64,000 nt of DNA from Alphaproteobacteria bacterium. Its GTDB lineage: Bacteria > Pseudomonadota > Alphaproteobacteria > Micropepsales > Micropepsaceae. The DNA lies in contig JAFKEU010000004.1 of assembly GCA_017308475.1 (NCBI GenBank), forward strand, positions 496,001 to 560,000, given 5' to 3'. A program made the translations under genes and the position numbers. The stretch's first letter is position 1; each line of letters starts with the position of its first letter. The notes under the pieces are model-generated. The model did no database searches. It saw nothing but the letters and a program-made list of their open reading frames with translations, and was not told the DNA's origin. This document shows positions 55,516 to 63,328 of this stretch, piece by piece.

Positions 55516-55882
55516 TGTCGATCTCCACGCTGCGATCGGCGGCGTCGCCGATGATCTGCATCAGCCAGCCGATCAGGGCCAGCGCCTGAGCCGCCATGAT
55601 GACCGGGCTTTCCAGGAAATAGCCCGCCACGGACGATCCGATGATGTCCAGCAAGATGGAGATCACCAGGAAGTACTGAAGCCAGCGCGGCCGCGCGGCG
55701 TAGAAATGCATCGCAAGCGCCGCCAGCAGCATCAGCACCGCAGCGCCCGCCACCAGCACCACGCCGCCGGTACCGATCAGCCCGGTCTCGGGTGTGTAAT
55801 AGTCGTAGATGCAGATCGCGACCGTGATGACTGATGCAAGAATGATCAGCCACGCGCCGCGCGCGGAATGTCCCTGGTTCAA
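55502..55882 (-). CDS. Four-helix membrane protein, probable anchor of the PQQ dehydrogenase
   Basis: A 126-residue protein with four membrane segments (AWLIILASVITVAICIY, VVLVAGAAVLMLLAALAMHF, WLQYFLVISILLDIIGSSVAG, VIMAAQALALIGWLMQIIG). It overlaps the dehydrogenase gene by 14 bases and precedes it, matching the N-terminal membrane half of one-chain glucose dehydrogenases in size and position. It probably anchors and passes electrons from the enzyme to ubiquinone. Its sequence alone does not prove this. Confidence 0.6.
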   Translation of the reverse strand: MNQGHSARGAWLIILASVITVAICIYDYYTPETGLIGTGGVVLVAGAAVLMLLAALAMHFYAARPRWLQYFLVISILLDIIGSSVAGYFLESPVIMAAQALALIGWLMQIIGDAADRSVEIDNVED

Positions 55883-56000
55883 CGCTCCCTCCCAGTTCTG
55901 AGGGGCGCGATCCTAGCTACCCTTTCTTCCGGAAGCAAAGCGGGCGCGGAGATTTTCCGCGCCCTTCGCAGCGCAACAAAGATCTGCGGCTTGCGACAGT

Positions 56001-57032
56001 TTAATGCAGGGCGATCTTCTGCACCCGCCAGTTGCCCATCTCCGCGACATAAAGTGCGGCCGGCGCCCGGCAATCAATGGCATTCACGGTCCCGAACTCG
56101 CCCGGCTGCTTGCCGGCGCGGCCGAACTTGCCCGCCACCGTGCCGTCCAGTTCCAGCTTGTAGATTTCCCCGCCGTGATCGAGGTCATTCACCGGGTTGG
56201 AATTGGAGGCATAAAGGTACTGGTGCGCGCCGGGAGAGATGCACAGCGCCATCGGATCGCCCGCGGTGGTGATCGCCTTCCTGAAGGTGCCGTTGTTGTC
56301 GAACACCTCGATGCGGTTGTTGCCCCTGTCGGCGACATAGACATTGCCGGCCGCGTCCACCGCGATGGAGCGGGGGCTGGCGAACTGGCCCTCGCCCGTC
56401 CCCCGGCTGCCCCAGCTTTTCACGAAGACGCCATCCGGCGAGAACTTGGCGACGCGGGCATTGTGCAGTCCATCGGCGACAAAAATATTTCCGGCATTGT
56501 CGAAGGCCACATCGGCGGGCCCTTCGAACAGGTCGGAAGGCATGCCGGAGGCCGGCGGCGCGCCAGCCGGCGCCCGGCCCATGTCCTCGCCGGCGGGCAC
56601 GTTGACCGCCTCGGGCTTGCGGCCGAGCAGCATGGCGACACGGCCCTCAGGGTCCAGCTTGATCACCATGTCGCTATAGGCGTCCACCACCCAGATATTG
56701 TCATGGGCGTCGGTGCGCACGGCCTGGGCGGCCAGGAAGCCGTAGTTGTTCTTGTCGAGCTGGCGGACGAATTTCCCGTCCGGGGCGAATTCATAGAGGC
56801 TGGAGCCGCCATGGGCGAAGGCCCGGCTGCCGCCCAGCGTGATGGTGGGATCGCCGTTGCGGGTATAGACGAAGACATCGCCTTTGGAATTGGTGGCAAC
56901 GCCCGCGGCTGCGCCGAAGAATGTGTCGGCCGGCAGCATCAAGGGCTGGCTGGGTGTGGTGGCGATCTGCTGCGCGGCGGCGGGTGCCGTCAGCGCGGCG
57001 CAGGAGAGCAGAAGGGCTGCGAGACGTTTCAT
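56001..57032 (-). CDS. NHL-repeat propeller protein, degenerate amidating-lyase-like
   Basis: A 343-residue exported propeller (signal RLAALLLSCAALTAPAAA). It is a clear paralogue of the next gene, with ATNSKGDVFVYTRNGD, AVRTDAHDNIWVVDAYSDMVIKLDPEG, GNIFVADGLHNARVAKFSPDGVFV and SIAVDAAGNVYVADRGNNRIEVFDNNG. Positions that form the zinc site and catalytic Tyr in peptidyl-amidating lyase are replaced here (Q103, L189, R221, N317). It therefore probably lacks that activity and could be a binding or structural protein. Gap to the paralogue is 13 bases. Confidence 0.75.
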   Translation of the reverse strand: MKRLAALLLSCAALTAPAAAQQIATTPSQPLMLPADTFFGAAAGVATNSKGDVFVYTRNGDPTITLGGSRAFAHGGSSLYEFAPDGKFVRQLDKNNYGFLAAQAVRTDAHDNIWVVDAYSDMVIKLDPEGRVAMLLGRKPEAVNVPAGEDMGRAPAGAPPASGMPSDLFEGPADVAFDNAGNIFVADGLHNARVAKFSPDGVFVKSWGSRGTGEGQFASPRSIAVDAAGNVYVADRGNNRIEVFDNNGTFRKAITTAGDPMALCISPGAHQYLYASNSNPVNDLDHGGEIYKLELDGTVAGKFGRAGKQPGEFGTVNAIDCRAPAALYVAEMGNWRVQKIALH

Positions 57033-57045
57033 CCTACCTGCTCCC

Positions 57046-58095
57046 CTATTTCGTGCTGGCGGCGCTGCCGCCCTTTGCCACGAATTCCTGCATCCGCCAG
57101 GATTCGATCTCGCCCACGATGATCTTGTTGGGATCGCGGCAGTCCATCATGTGGACGACCTGGAAGCCCGGAGCCAGCTTGCCGGCATGGCCGAACTTGC
57201 CGAGCACGGTGCCGTCCAGCTCCATCTTGTAGATCTGGCCGGTCTTCGCCCAGCTGCCCGGGCCATTGCCGTTGGGATTGGAGTTGGAAACGAACAGATA
57301 CTGGTGCGGGCCCTGGCTGATGCACGCGCTCCAGGCGGTGCCCACATTGGTATAGGCCGTCTTCCATTTCAGATTGTTGTCCAGCACCACGTAGCGGTTG
57401 TTGGTGCGGTCGGCGACATAGACGTTGCCCTGCCGGTCGACCTGAAGCCCGTGCGGCAGGTTGAACTCGTTCTCCCCGCTGCCCTTTTTCTCGCTGCCCA
57501 CTTCGGCCAGGAAGCGGCCGTTCCGGTCATATTTGACCACCCGGTTGTTGCAGTAGCCATCGGAGATGAAAATGTTGTCCTGCATGTCCCAGGCGACATC
57601 GGTGGGGCGGCACAGCGTGTATTTCCCGTCGGGCGGCAGCGGACCTTTCGGCGTGGCGACCGGGCCCTCCTCGGCGTCGGGACGGTGGCCGATCACCATC
57701 AGCACCTTGGTGCCCGTGGGATCGAACTTGGTCACCATGTTGGTGCCCTCGTCCACCGTCCAGATATTGTCGTGGCGGTCGACGCGCACCGAATGGGCGA
57801 ACTGGAAGCCATAAAAGCCCTTGCCGATCTCCTTGACGAACTTGCCCTGCGGGTCGAACTCCCACAGCCGCGTGCTGGGGCCGCGGAAAAAGGCGAAGAC
57901 GTCGCCCTTGGAGTTGGTGGCGACGCCCTGCATCTCGCCCAGCGTGTCGCCAGGCGGGGCCTGGAACATGCCGGGGACGGCCTGGTAGTTGAGGTCAGGC
58001 GCGGTGGCTGCCGCAGTGGCCGCGGATTGGGAAAGGGCCGGCACGGTCCCGGCCAGAAGCGCGACAGCGGCGGCTGTCATTGTTGTGCATTTCAC
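57046..58095 (-). CDS. Peptidyl-alpha-hydroxyglycine alpha-amidating lyase-like protein
   Basis: A 349-residue exported six-bladed NHL propeller. The zinc and catalytic residues of animal amidating lyase are all in matching blades: H101 (FAHSVRVDRHDNIWTVDEG), Y181 in DGYCNNRVVKYD, H215 in FNLPHGLQVD, R230 in VADRTNNR, and H315 in VVHMMDC. The start is a GTG at 58095 with a GGGGAGG ribosome-binding site; the ATG five codons later is possible. Animal enzymes cut hydroxyglycine peptides, but bacterial members probably act on other alpha-hydroxyamide or hemiaminal substrates; that is inference. Confidence 0.78.
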   Translation of the reverse strand: MKCTTMTAAAVALLAGTVPALSQSAATAAATAPDLNYQAVPGMFQAPPGDTLGEMQGVATNSKGDVFAFFRGPSTRLWEFDPQGKFVKEIGKGFYGFQFAHSVRVDRHDNIWTVDEGTNMVTKFDPTGTKVLMVIGHRPDAEEGPVATPKGPLPPDGKYTLCRPTDVAWDMQDNIFISDGYCNNRVVKYDRNGRFLAEVGSEKKGSGENEFNLPHGLQVDRQGNVYVADRTNNRYVVLDNNLKWKTAYTNVGTAWSACISQGPHQYLFVSNSNPNGNGPGSWAKTGQIYKMELDGTVLGKFGHAGKLAPGFQVVHMMDCRDPNKIIVGEIESWRMQEFVAKGGSAASTK

Positions 58096-58264
58096 GCTTG
58101 CCTCCCCGCAAATGCCGGACCGTTCTGTTGGAATCCTGGCGCGTTCGAAGGCAGACTGTATACAGCAAAGCCAGTATTGGGGAAGACGCCGCAACCGTGA
58201 TTCATCCGGCTGCAATGCAGACGCCGGTCGGCGCTGCAATGCAGCAGGCACCGCGACGCCGCGG

Positions 58265-58558
58265 TCAATTGGGATCGTGGACCGGCGGGGGCGGCGGATG
58301 TTGTGCCTTGTCAGTCTTGTCCCGATCGTTGTCCCGGTCGCTGTCCTTGCGGGTGCGGCCGGACATCTCGACCGCCCTGCCGGACTTGCTGTCCGCATCG
58401 GTCTTTGTGCGGCTTGGCCTTGCCGCTTGGATCGGGCCGGACACGCCTTCGGTGACACGCTGGTCATCGTTGCCGTCGGTCACAACCACCCGGGCAGTGG
58501 CCGCGGTGGCGGCGACGGCAAGGCCGGCCGCCAGCAGACAGGGCGCGAATTTGTTCAT
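58265..58558 (-). CDS. Small secreted charged protein
   Basis: A 97-residue exported protein of unknown function. After the signal peptide (FAPCLLAAGLAVAATAATA) the mature part is charged and disordered, with Asp/Lys/Arg runs (TRKDSDRDNDRDKTDK) and a Pro-rich end (AQHPPPPPVHDPN). The ATG before NKFAPCLLAAG is preceded by AGGAGG. No domain is recognised. It lies upstream of the amidating-lyase-like gene, separated by about 170 bases. Confidence 0.55.
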   Translation of the reverse strand: MNKFAPCLLAAGLAVAATAATARVVVTDGNDDQRVTEGVSGPIQAARPSRTKTDADSKSGRAVEMSGRTRKDSDRDNDRDKTDKAQHPPPPPVHDPN

Positions 58559-59170
58559 GGTGGCCTCCTGTTCTCCCACAGAGAACAGATGGGCGGCGCG
58601 CCGGTTTCGGAAGTTCCGGAAAGCGGCATTTGCATGCGTCCGGGGACAACGCGGAACATTCCGGGGACGCCATACTTGAATTCAAGCACGCCGCCGGGTT
58701 CGGCAGTTCTACCTTATCCACCTGCCCAGGCACCCGCGATATCCACCACGCGCCCGCTCGCGGCGCGTGCGATATTCCCGGCATGAGACGTGCCGCACCA
58801 CAGGCCTGTTGCCCACCCCGGCGGGAAGCAGCACATCCTGTCCACGGTGGATAACCGGGAGGGGTCCGAAAAAACGGTACATTTTCGCCCGCAGACTTCC
58901 CGGCTTTTGCCTTTGCAAATGAGGTGAGAGACGGAACGAAGCGTGTCCACCGTCCGGGTCGTCGAAACCCGTCCGGCAGCGCCGGCCTCTCGTGCGGGCT
59001 ATCGCACCGCGACATTGCCGGTCCGTCATCAGACTGCCGGGCAAACCGGACTTTCCCCGGAAAACACAATACGGGCGGTATCGCTAACGGCCATCTGTGC
59101 TATCCATCGGAGCAGGTGGAACCGGCCGGGATTTCCGCGACCACCGGCGAATTTCGAGGGAAGCACAGTC
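58559..59170. other. 612-base intergenic region between divergent genes
   Basis: This region separates the small secreted protein from the divergent beta-helix protein gene. I see a perfect 12-base palindrome at 58675 and a repeated CCGGGGAC (at about 58640 and 58662), but no convincing promoter pair or small ORF with a ribosome-binding site. Nothing else supported. Confidence 0.5.
58675..58686. promoter_or_regulatory. Perfect 12-base palindrome CTTGAATTCAAG
   Basis: A perfect dyad in the intergenic region between the divergent genes. It is a plausible operator, without a known regulator. Confidence 0.35.
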
Positions 59171-62100
59171 ATGCCATTCCAGCCGCGCATCGCCACACTT
59201 GCTGTCGCTTTTGCTGTCGCCCTTGGCCTGGGCGGTGTCCCGCCCGCGAAGGCACAGGGCCGGACCAGCCAAGTTCCGGCAGGAAAATCCGTCTACACGA
59301 CCAGATTGGATGATCCGCGCGCGATTTATCTGACCGGCGCGAAAGGCGACGGAAAGGCCGACGATACCGGCGCCATCCAGGCCGCCATCGACAAGGCCAG
59401 CGAGGACCGGAACGAAGGCATCGTCTTCATTCCCGAGGGTCGCTATCGCATCACCCACACCATCTATGTGTGGCCGGCGGTGCGCGTGATCGGCTGGGGC
59501 GGCAAACGTCCCGTCTTCCTGCTGGGCGACAACACGCCCGGTTATCAGAAGGGCATCGGCGCGATGGTGATCTTCGCGGGCTTCCGCCCCGGCGCGTTCC
59601 CGGCCCGGCCGGGCCGGCCGGCCTTCAAGGTGCCCTTCCCGCCGCCGGACAGTGTGCCGGCCAATGACAAGATCGGTGACGCAAATCCGGGCACCTTCTA
59701 TTCGGCGCTGTCCAACATCGATTTCGAGATCGGCAAGGGCAATGCAGCGGCGGTGGGCATCCGCTTCCACGGCGCCCAGCACGACTATCTGAGCCATATC
59801 GACTTCCACATCGGTTCCGGCCTGGCGGGCGTCCACCAGGTGGCCAACGAGGCGGAGGACCTGCGCTTCTTCGGCGGCCGCTATGGCATCCTGGCCGAGA
59901 AGCCATCGCCCGCCTGGCAGTTCACCCTGATCGACAGCCAGTTCGAAGGACAGCGCGAGGCCGCCATCCGCGAGCATGAGGCCTCGCTGACGCTGGTGAA
60001 CAACAGCTTCCGCAACGTGCCGGTCGCCATCGACATCGATCCCGAATATTCCGACTGGCTGTGGGTGAAGAACAGCCGCTTCGAGAACGTGTCGAAAGCC
60101 GCCATCGTCATCAGCGCCGAGAACAACGTCTATACCCAGATCGGTGTGGAGGACGCGGTGGCCGCGAACACGCCCGTCTTCGCCCGCTTCCGCGAGAGCG
60201 GCAAGACGCTGGGCCATGCCGGCATGTATGAGGTCAGGAACCTCAATCATGGCCTGATCCTGAAATCGCCCGGCGAGATGGGCAAGATCGGCACCCGTTT
60301 CGAGGCAGTGCCGCTGGCGGCGATGCCCGCGCCACTGCCGCCGGCGATCCGGCCGCTGCCGCCGACCACCGAGTGGGTCAACATCCACACGCTGGGCGTG
60401 AAGGGCGACGGCAAGACCGACGACACCGCGACGATCCAGCACGCCATCGACACCACGCGGGTGCTCTATATCCCCTCCGGCCGATACATCGTGCACGATA
60501 CGATCCGGCTGAAGCCCGACACGGTGATCATCGGCCTGCATCCGTCAATCACCCAGTTCGACCTGCCCGACGAAACGCCCGGCTTTCAAGGCATCGGTGC
60601 GCCGCGCGCTTTGATGGAAACGCCCAGGGGCGGCGACAATATCGTCAGCGGCATCGGGCTTTACACCTTCGGCATCAACAACCGCGCGGTGGAGATGCTG
60701 TGGCAGTCGGGTGCCAATTCGCTGCTGGACGATGTGCGCTTCCTGGGCGGCCACGGCACCAACAATCCCGACGGCAGCCGCTGGAGCCCCTACAACGCCA
60801 ATTCGACCGGCGACCAGGACCCGCGCAAGCGCTGGGATGCCCAGTATCCGTCGCTGTGGGTGACGGGCGGCGGCGGCGGCACCTTCACCAACCTGTGGAC
60901 GGTAGACACCTATGCCCAGGCCGGCATGTATGTCTCCGACACCACCACGCCGGGCAAAGTGTATGAGCTGTCGGACGAGCATCACGTGCGCGTCGAATTC
61001 AAGCTGAACCGCGTGCAGAACTGGGACTTCTATGCTCCCCAGACGGAAGAGGAAGGCGGCGAAGGCCCGGAAGCCCATTCCCTGGTGATCGCCAATTCGA
61101 AGAACATCACCATCGCCAACTATCACGCCTATCGCGTGACGCGCACCTGGAAGCCGGTAAATGCTGCAGCCCTTATCTACAATTCCAGCAACATCCGCTT
61201 CCGCAACATGCATGTGAACGCCGAGAGCGGACTGGGCACCTGCGACGAGAATGGCTGCACCACCTATCTGCGTGCGAACAAATTTCCCTACGAGAACGCC
61301 ATCATCGACATGACGCACCACATTCAGGTGCGTGAGCGCGAATTCGCGGTGCTGGACATTCCCGCAGATCCCCCGGCACCCCAGGTCAGCGACATGGGCA
61401 ACAAGGTTGAGAAGCTGGAGGACGGCTTCTTTTCCATTTCGGGCGCGGCGGTGGACGCGCATGGCAAGCTCTATTTCGTCGACCACCGCCAGCAGCGCAT
61501 CTATTCCTGGTCGAAGGACGACGGCCTGTCGGTGGAGCGCGACAATCCGCTGGACCCGGTCAACCTGGCCTTCGACGCAAGCGGCAACATGATCGTGCTG
61601 TCATCCTATGGCCGCGACGGCACGGTCTACAGCTTCAAGCCCGGCTCACCGGCTACCGAACTGACGCTGATCCCCGCCACGGCGGCCGCCGCGCATGCGG
61701 GCGCCACCATTGCGCTGCCGGTCAACTATTGGGGCAATGGCGAGTTCAAGGACCAGCTGGACCTGAAGACCTGGCGCTACACCACCCTGGCCGAAATGTT
61801 CGCCCGCGACCGGGCGGCGCCCACGGCGAAGGAGTATGTCTCGCCCGACGGCAGCCTGGTACTGCGCCAGGCGCGCGTGTTCCAGCAGGGCCCGCCCGAC
61901 CATCGCGGTTACCGTTTCTCGGACGATCTGCAGACCTATGGCTTTGTCACGGCGAGGGTGGGAAGCCGCGTCTTCGTCAGCAATGGCTCGGAAGCCAAGA
62001 CCTATAGCGGCAAGGTCAATCCCGACGGCACTCTGACCGACCTGAAGGTCTTTGCGGACCGCGGCGGCGAAGGCGTGGCGGCGGGACCGGACGGCAGGGT

Positions 62101-62260
62101 CTATGTCGCCAACGGGCAGATCTTCGTCTACGCGCCCGACGGCAAAGAGGTCGGCCGCATCGACGTGCCGGAACGGCCGATCCAAATCCTGTTCGGCGGC
62201 GAAGACGGGCACACGCTGTTCATCCTGGCCCACCACGCGTTGTATTCGGTGAGGGTTTAG
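59171..62260 (+). CDS. Double beta-helix (GH55/pectate-lyase-3-like) protein with C-terminal propeller
   Basis: A 1,029-residue exported protein with a signal peptide (IATLAVAFAVALGLGGVPPAKAQ). Two beta-helix halves each begin with the Pectate_lyase_3 motif: GAKGDGKADDTGAIQAAID at about 57-75 and LGVKGDGKTDDTATIQHAID at about 405-425, the layout of GH55 exo-beta-1,3-glucanases. From about 745 to the end a propeller-like domain follows (FFSISGAAVDAHGKLYFVD, GRVYVANGQ-like strands near the end). It probably binds or cuts an extracellular polysaccharide. The ATG before PFQPRIATL is chosen, with GAGGGAAG upstream; a frame reaching 58943 is not protein-like. Confidence 0.8.
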   Translation: MPFQPRIATLAVAFAVALGLGGVPPAKAQGRTSQVPAGKSVYTTRLDDPRAIYLTGAKGDGKADDTGAIQAAIDKASEDRNEGIVFIPEGRYRITHTIYVWPAVRVIGWGGKRPVFLLGDNTPGYQKGIGAMVIFAGFRPGAFPARPGRPAFKVPFPPPDSVPANDKIGDANPGTFYSALSNIDFEIGKGNAAAVGIRFHGAQHDYLSHIDFHIGSGLAGVHQVANEAEDLRFFGGRYGILAEKPSPAWQFTLIDSQFEGQREAAIREHEASLTLVNNSFRNVPVAIDIDPEYSDWLWVKNSRFENVSKAAIVISAENNVYTQIGVEDAVAANTPVFARFRESGKTLGHAGMYEVRNLNHGLILKSPGEMGKIGTRFEAVPLAAMPAPLPPAIRPLPPTTEWVNIHTLGVKGDGKTDDTATIQHAIDTTRVLYIPSGRYIVHDTIRLKPDTVIIGLHPSITQFDLPDETPGFQGIGAPRALMETPRGGDNIVSGIGLYTFGINNRAVEMLWQSGANSLLDDVRFLGGHGTNNPDGSRWSPYNANSTGDQDPRKRWDAQYPSLWVTGGGGGTFTNLWTVDTYAQAGMYVSDTTTPGKVYELSDEHHVRVEFKLNRVQNWDFYAPQTEEEGGEGPEAHSLVIANSKNITIANYHAYRVTRTWKPVNAAALIYNSSNIRFRNMHVNAESGLGTCDENGCTTYLRANKFPYENAIIDMTHHIQVREREFAVLDIPADPPAPQVSDMGNKVEKLEDGFFSISGAAVDAHGKLYFVDHRQQRIYSWSKDDGLSVERDNPLDPVNLAFDASGNMIVLSSYGRDGTVYSFKPGSPATELTLIPATAAAAHAGATIALPVNYWGNGEFKDQLDLKTWRYTTLAEMFARDRAAPTAKEYVSPDGSLVLRQARVFQQGPPDHRGYRFSDDLQTYGFVTARVGSRVFVSNGSEAKTYSGKVNPDGTLTDLKVFADRGGEGVAAGPDGRVYVANGQIFVYAPDGKEVGRIDVPERPIQILFGGEDGHTLFILAHHALYSVRV

Positions 62261-62307
62261 ACACCGATGTCGTTCCCGGCTCCCCCTGCTCGCGCTCGCA
62301 CGCCGAA

Positions 62308-62349
62308 GCGCCCCCTTCCTGTGCGCTTGCGCGCACGAAGGGGAGGCGC
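62308..62349. repeat. Palindromic intergenic repeat
   Basis: GCGCC/GGCGC and CCCCTTC/GAAGGGG arms with an inner GTGCGC/GCGCAC form a long hairpin between the beta-helix gene and the sugar isomerase-like gene. It is the best-formed copy of this window's palindromic family. Confidence 0.7.
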
Positions 62350-62369
62350 TGCCATCGAGGGCCGGAGGA

Positions 62370-63257
62370 TTAAACCCTTCCGTGCAGAAATTCGAAGCTG
62401 GCCTTGACCATGCCCAGCGGCGAGGGATCATAAGGCTCCTCGATCTCCAGGAAAGCGCGCCGCGCGCTGGTCTTGTGGATGGCGGGGATCAGCTTTTTCC
62501 AGTCGACGATGCCCTGGCCTATGATGGCACTGACCATCTTCATATTGGTGTTGGGGATACCCTGCTTCTTCAGGTCCTTGATGTGCAGGGACGCAAAGCG
62601 GGTGGGATATTTGCTGAAATAGGCCGCCGGATCGGCGCCGCCTGCCACGACCCAGCCGATGTCCATCTCCATGCCCACCAGCGCCGGATCAGTTTGCTGC
62701 AACAGAAGATCATAGGGCACCACATCGCCGATCTTGCGGAATTCCAGATTGTGGTTGTGATAGTCGAAGGTCATGCCGGCAGCCTTGCAGGCCTGGCCGC
62801 ATTTGTTGAACGCTTCGGCATTGCGCTTCCAGTCGTCGATGGTCGGGCCGGCCATGATCCTGGCGCGGTCCATGGGGAACAGCGGGAAGGAGCAGGTGAT
62901 GTTGGTGATGCCGACCTTTTTGGCCTCGTCGATGGTGGGGCGGATGTCGCCGCGCAGGGCATCGCCGCCGGCGTGGATGCTTTTCCAACTGATGCCCAGC
63001 GCGTCATAAAGCTTTTTCTGATCGGCGGAGCTTTTGCCGCTCATGGTCAGGTTGGCCTGGACATTGCGGATGCCGATGGCCTTGAGCTGGCGCATGGTGC
63101 CCTCATAATCCTTGGCCAGGTCCTGGCGCACGGTATAAAGCTGAAGGCCCAGGGGAATGGCGCGCCCCTGCGCCCAGGCCGGCGTGGCCGCGGAGAGGGC
63201 GAGAAGGCCGCCGGTGGAAGCCAGGAACTGTCTGCGGCTGGCGTTGGTCGTTGTCAT
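62370..63257 (-). CDS. Sugar phosphate isomerase/epimerase-like protein, Tat-exported
   Basis: A 295-residue TIM-barrel protein (xylose isomerase-like, AP endonuclease 2 fold). The N-terminal ASRRQFLASTGGLLALSAATPAWA is a clear Tat signal (SRRQFL). Further landmarks are GLQLYTVRQDL, CKAAGMTFDYHNHNLEF and ALVGMEMDIGWVVAGG, with Glu and Asp typical of metal binding in this superfamily. Being exported, it probably acts on sugars or hydroxy-acids in the periplasm rather than in central metabolism. GGGAG precedes the ATG. Confidence 0.82.
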   Translation of the reverse strand: MTTTNASRRQFLASTGGLLALSAATPAWAQGRAIPLGLQLYTVRQDLAKDYEGTMRQLKAIGIRNVQANLTMSGKSSADQKKLYDALGISWKSIHAGGDALRGDIRPTIDEAKKVGITNITCSFPLFPMDRARIMAGPTIDDWKRNAEAFNKCGQACKAAGMTFDYHNHNLEFRKIGDVVPYDLLLQQTDPALVGMEMDIGWVVAGGADPAAYFSKYPTRFASLHIKDLKKQGIPNTNMKMVSAIIGQGIVDWKKLIPAIHKTSARRAFLEIEEPYDPSPLGMVKASFEFLHGRV

Positions 63258-63328
63258 GGCGTCGCTCCCTGATGGCGGCGGGCGCCGCCGGTTGTTGCGA
63301 TAACAATAGCCAAGGCGGCGGGGCGCGG

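Noticed and set aside
57046..58095. A complete peptide C-terminal amidation system
   Set aside because: The lyase-like protein has the right residues, but no copper-dependent hydroxylating oxygenase is in the window, and bacterial use of this lyase is not established.
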